Source of the DNA: Bacillota bacterium
GTDB taxonomy: Bacteria; Bacillota; Negativicutes; Sporomusales; Sporomusaceae
Assembly: GCA_023443285.1 (NCBI GenBank)
Contig: JAEZVB010000064.1
Location: 1 to 45,631, forward strand
DNA: 45,631 bases
Reading direction: 5' to 3'
This document shows, piece by piece, positions 42,929 to 45,631 of this stretch (its first letter is position 1; every line of letters starts with the position of its first letter). Below the pieces are notes generated by a model, which saw only the letters and a program-made list of their open reading frames with translations, searched no databases and was not told where the DNA came from. A program made the position numbers and the translations under genes.

Positions 42929-43735
42929 TTGAATATCGCGGTATGTATCAAACAAGTTCCTGGCACTACCGAAGTTGAAATAGATAAAGAAACCGGTGTA
43001 CTAAAGCGTGAAGGGGTTGATTCAAAAATGAACCCTTACGATTTATACGCCGTAGAAACAGCCCTTAGGATTAAGGAGAAAACAGAAGCATCTGTACAAG
43101 TAGTAAGTATGGGACCTCCTCAGTCATCCGTAATTATTCAGGAAGCCTTCATGATGGGAGTCGACGGCGGAGTTTTGCTGACAGACAGAAAATTTGCCGG
43201 TGCTGATGTACTGGCAACTGCGTATACCTTATCCCAAGGCTTACGGAAAATGGGTGATTTTGACCTAATTATTTGCGGTAAACAGACTACCGACGGTGAT
43301 ACTGCCCAAGTAGGACCTGAATTAGCCGAGTTTCTGGATTTCCCCCATGTGGCTTATGTACGAAAGATTATCGAAGTTAAAGAACACTCCATCATTGTTG
43401 AGATGGATATGACAAATACTATCGAAACCGTTGAAGTCTTGTTCCCCTGCCTACTTACTGTTGAAAAAGAAATATATCAACCGCGCCTGCCCTCTTTCAA
43501 ATTAAAACTTACAACACGCGATCGTGCGATACAATTCTATGGTTTGGAAAACTTTGACGATAAGGATGAACTAAAATACGGACTTAATGGTTCGCCAACA
43601 AGGGTATTACGAATCTTTGCGCCAGAGGCAAAGATTGACAGAGAACTTTGGCAGGGAGACTCTGCCGACTTAGTAAATAAACTCGTAGCAAAGCTACAGG
43701 AATTCAAGCTGTTACAGGAGGGTGGAAATGGCTAA
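42929..43735 (+). CDS. Electron transfer flavoprotein beta subunit, second set
   Basis: This 268-residue EtfB paralogue starts at a TTG eight bases after AGGGAGGG. It has IAVCIKQVPGTTEVEID, a MNPYDLYAVETALR motif (in place of the VNPFD of the first set), and CGKQTTDGDTAQVGPE. It lies before an EtfA and a GlcD-like dehydrogenase, the order of lctB-lctC-lctD in acetogens, so it is probably LctB-like: an EtfB working with lactate dehydrogenase. Its stop overlaps the start of the next gene by eight bases. Confidence 0.88.
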   Translation: MNIAVCIKQVPGTTEVEIDKETGVLKREGVDSKMNPYDLYAVETALRIKEKTEASVQVVSMGPPQSSVIIQEAFMMGVDGGVLLTDRKFAGADVLATAYTLSQGLRKMGDFDLIICGKQTTDGDTAQVGPELAEFLDFPHVAYVRKIIEVKEHSIIVEMDMTNTIETVEVLFPCLLTVEKEIYQPRLPSFKLKLTTRDRAIQFYGLENFDDKDELKYGLNGSPTRVLRIFAPEAKIDRELWQGDSADLVNKLVAKLQEFKLLQEGGNG

Positions 43736-44918
43736 GATCATAATCGAGCAAAAACTGGTTACGAATCCTGACGATTTAATTAAGCTCTGTCCGTTTGGCG
43801 CCATTGAATACGATAATGAGTATCTCTCCATTAGTGCTGCCTGTAAAATGTGTAACCTTTGTGTCAAAAAAGGACCACAGGGAGTATTTACCTGTATTGA
43901 AGAACCCATTAAGGAAATTGACAAAAGTGTATGGCGGGGCATTACCGTATATGTTGACCACACGCATGGTCATATCCATCCTGTTACTTATGAACTAATT
44001 GGCAAAGCCAAAGAACTAGCTGCCAAAATTAAGCATCCGGTATATTGCCTGTTTATCGGTCATAACCTCAAGGATGCTGCGCACAAAATATTAGCTTATG
44101 GCGTGGACGAGGTTTTTCTTTATGATGACCCGGAACTACAGGACTTTAGAATTGAACCTTATACCGCTTTCTTTGAAGATTTTATCAACAAGCAAAAACC
44201 AAGTATTATCTTAGTAGGCAGTACCAACCTGGGACGCTCCTTGGCCCCAAGAGTGGCCGCCCGCTTCGGTACTGGGTTAACGGCTGACTGCACAGTGCTA
44301 GACGTGTCTGAAGATACTAACTTAGCACAAATTCGTCCGGCCTTTGGCGGTAATATTATGGCACATATCTATACTCCTAACCATAGACCGCAATTTGCCA
44401 CAGTCAGATATAAAGTATTTTCTGCACCACAAAAAATATCCAAGCCTACCGGCAAACTTACGCTCTGCGAAATAAATAAGCAAGCTTTGCGATCACGGAT
44501 TACTGTTCTAGGTTTAAAAAATAAAGAAAAAATTCGCAGTATCGAAGATGCTGAAGTACTAATTGTTGCCGGCAGAGCCGTTAAAAATCAAAAAGATTTA
44601 GGTATTATTACTAAGTTAGCAGAAATGCTTGGCGGTATGGTTGCCGTAACCAGACCACTTATAGAAAGCGGTTTGGCTGATGCCAGACTGCAAATTGGGT
44701 TAAGTGGCCGAACAGCAAAACCCAAGCTGCTTATTGCCTGCGGTGTATCAGGTGCCATACAATTTGTTGCCGGTATGGATAAAGCAGAAGTGATTATTGC
44801 TATCAATAAGGATGAAAACGCTCCTATCTTTAATATCGCTCACTATGGAATTATCGGTGACATATTTGAAATTATTCCCCAACTAATCGAAAAACTCGAA
44901 AGTTTACGCCAATCATAA
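43728..44918 (+). CDS. Electron transfer flavoprotein alpha subunit with one-cluster domain, second set
   Basis: This EtfA paralogue of about 396 residues has an N-terminal ferredoxin-like module in which only C21 (LCPFGAI) and C39, C42, C45 (CKMCNLC) remain. These four match one cluster's ligands of a two-cluster ferredoxin. The first motif's other cysteines are lost and the second motif's last one is replaced by Gly. The flavin domain follows with GRAVKNQKDLG, QIGLSGRTAKP and CGVSGAIQF. The ATG at 43728 has AGGAGG close by and is preferred to the GTG at 43722. Its place after EtfB and before a GlcD-like enzyme supports an LctC-like role. Confidence 0.88.
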   Translation: MAKIIIEQKLVTNPDDLIKLCPFGAIEYDNEYLSISAACKMCNLCVKKGPQGVFTCIEEPIKEIDKSVWRGITVYVDHTHGHIHPVTYELIGKAKELAAKIKHPVYCLFIGHNLKDAAHKILAYGVDEVFLYDDPELQDFRIEPYTAFFEDFINKQKPSIILVGSTNLGRSLAPRVAARFGTGLTADCTVLDVSEDTNLAQIRPAFGGNIMAHIYTPNHRPQFATVRYKVFSAPQKISKPTGKLTLCEINKQALRSRITVLGLKNKEKIRSIEDAEVLIVAGRAVKNQKDLGIITKLAEMLGGMVAVTRPLIESGLADARLQIGLSGRTAKPKLLIACGVSGAIQFVAGMDKAEVIIAINKDENAPIFNIAHYGIIGDIFEIIPQLIEKLESLRQS

Positions 44919-44944
44919 AATCTCAATCGTTAGGAGCTGGTGGT

Positions 44945-45631
44945 ATGAGTTATAAAAAGCTTGATGAAAAGGACATAGACTTTCTTGTTTCCCTTTGTGG
45001 CGATAAACGGGTATTTACCGGTCAAGCAGTACCCGAAACCTATAGCCGAGACGAGTTGAGTATGACTAGAAGCTATCCCGAAGTAGTTGTTGAAGTATTA
45101 ACAACCGAGGAAGTAGCCGCAATAATGAAATATGCCTATGATAATAACATTCCTGTTACCCCCCGCGGTCAGGGAACCGGCCTAGTCGGCGGCTCTGTCG
45201 CATTATATGGCGGAATTATGATTAGCACGATACGTATGAACAAAATGGTGGAGCTTGACGAAGAAAATCTTACAATAACGGTAGAACCAGGTGTGCTTCT
45301 CATGGAGCTATCTGCCTATGTTGAAAAATACGACTTCTTTTATCCCCCCGACCCTGGTGAAAAAAGTGCTACCATTGGCGGTAATATCAGTACAAACGCA
45401 GGTGGCATGCGCGCCGTCAAATATGGTGTTACCCGTGATTATGTGCGGGGGCTTGAGGTTGTACTTCCCCATGGCGAAGTCATTCAATTGGGAGGTAAGA
45501 ATGTAAAGAATAGCTCTGGCTATAGTCTCAAAGATCTAATTGTCGGTTCTGAAGGGACACTTGGATTTGTTACCAAAGCTATACTGCGATTATTGCCTCT
45601 ACCGAAAAAAGCACTAAGCTTACTGGTGCCT
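44945..45631 (+). CDS. GlcD-like FAD dehydrogenase, probable lactate dehydrogenase (partial)
   Basis: The first 229 residues are visible and the gene runs off the window. It has the FAD-binding (PCMH-type) domain: PRGQGTGLVGGSV, TVEPGVLL, FYPPDPGEKSATIGGNISTNAGGM, NSSGYSLKDLIVGSEGTLG. This group oxidises D- or L-2-hydroxyacids such as lactate or glycolate. The ATG at 44945 follows AGGAG, 26 bases after etfA. Together with the two Etf genes it resembles LctBCD, which couples lactate oxidation by NAD+ to oxidation of reduced ferredoxin. A glycolate dehydrogenase is the alternative. Confidence 0.88.
   Translation, partial: MSYKKLDEKDIDFLVSLCGDKRVFTGQAVPETYSRDELSMTRSYPEVVVEVLTTEEVAAIMKYAYDNNIPVTPRGQGTGLVGGSVALYGGIMISTIRMNKMVELDEENLTITVEPGVLLMELSAYVEKYDFFYPPDPGEKSATIGGNISTNAGGMRAVKYGVTRDYVRGLEVVLPHGEVIQLGGKNVKNSSGYSLKDLIVGSEGTLGFVTKAILRLLPLPKKALSLLVP

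Overview
This 45.6 kb window looks like chromosome from a low-to-moderate G+C, Gram-negative-type Firmicute (Negativicutes, probably near the Sporomusa/Pelosinus group). The basis is T-box leaders on amino-acid operons, a Selenomonas-type cysteine phytase, bifurcating-type EtfAB sets with ferredoxin domains, an EtfAB-linked lactate dehydrogenase-like locus, apparent selenocysteine use, and strong AGGAGG ribosome sites with some TTG starts. This assignment is inference; there is no rRNA or other marker in the window.

Layout. 1-2.3 kb: end of an unidentified gene, a CoxE-like VWA protein, a small Cys-tailed protein and a HesB-like protein. 2.4-11.3 kb: D-amino-acid transaminase, membrane acyltransferase, an unrecognised membrane-anchored protein, pyruvate kinase with a small companion, an M20 amidohydrolase, a small exported protein and a MATE pump. 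11.5-13.7 kb: pheA and a 2-hydroxyacid dehydrogenase behind a phenylalanine T-box. 13.8-14.4 kb: a HesB-like gene split by an in-frame UGA with a hairpin in SECIS position, most simply a selenoprotein; its Cys paralogue is the gene at 1978-2316. 14.5-21.8 kb: an accessory island on the minus strand (PD-(D/E)XK protein, RES-domain toxin-like protein, RhuM, and a primase-helicase-PLD protein of the TOTE conflict type), flanked by REP-like palindromes and other hairpin repeats.

21.8-28.7 kb: a complete tryptophan operon in the unusual order trpD-F-C-B-A-E-G, tightly overlapping, driven by a consensus promoter and a tryptophan T-box with a duplicated antiterminator/terminator module. trpF has no ATG, GTG or TTG in front of its conserved catalytic start and seems to begin at AUU, AUC or AUA. 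28.8-34.1 kb: glycerate kinase, EamA exporter, exported phytase-like phosphatase, and a first etfBA pair whose EtfA carries two [4Fe-4S] motifs. 34.4-42.7 kb: YdcF-family protein, DnaE, an ABC substrate-binding-like protein without a visible signal peptide, a U32 peptidase and a class III aminotransferase. 42.9 kb to the end: a second etfB-etfA pair (EtfA retaining the ligands for only one cluster) followed by a GlcD-like FAD dehydrogenase that runs off the window, the arrangement of an electron-confurcating lactate dehydrogenase.

Two places best deserve attention: the UGA-containing HesB-like gene with its Cys paralogue in the same window, and the minus-strand conflict island. No tRNA, rRNA, CRISPR array or intact insertion sequence was seen.
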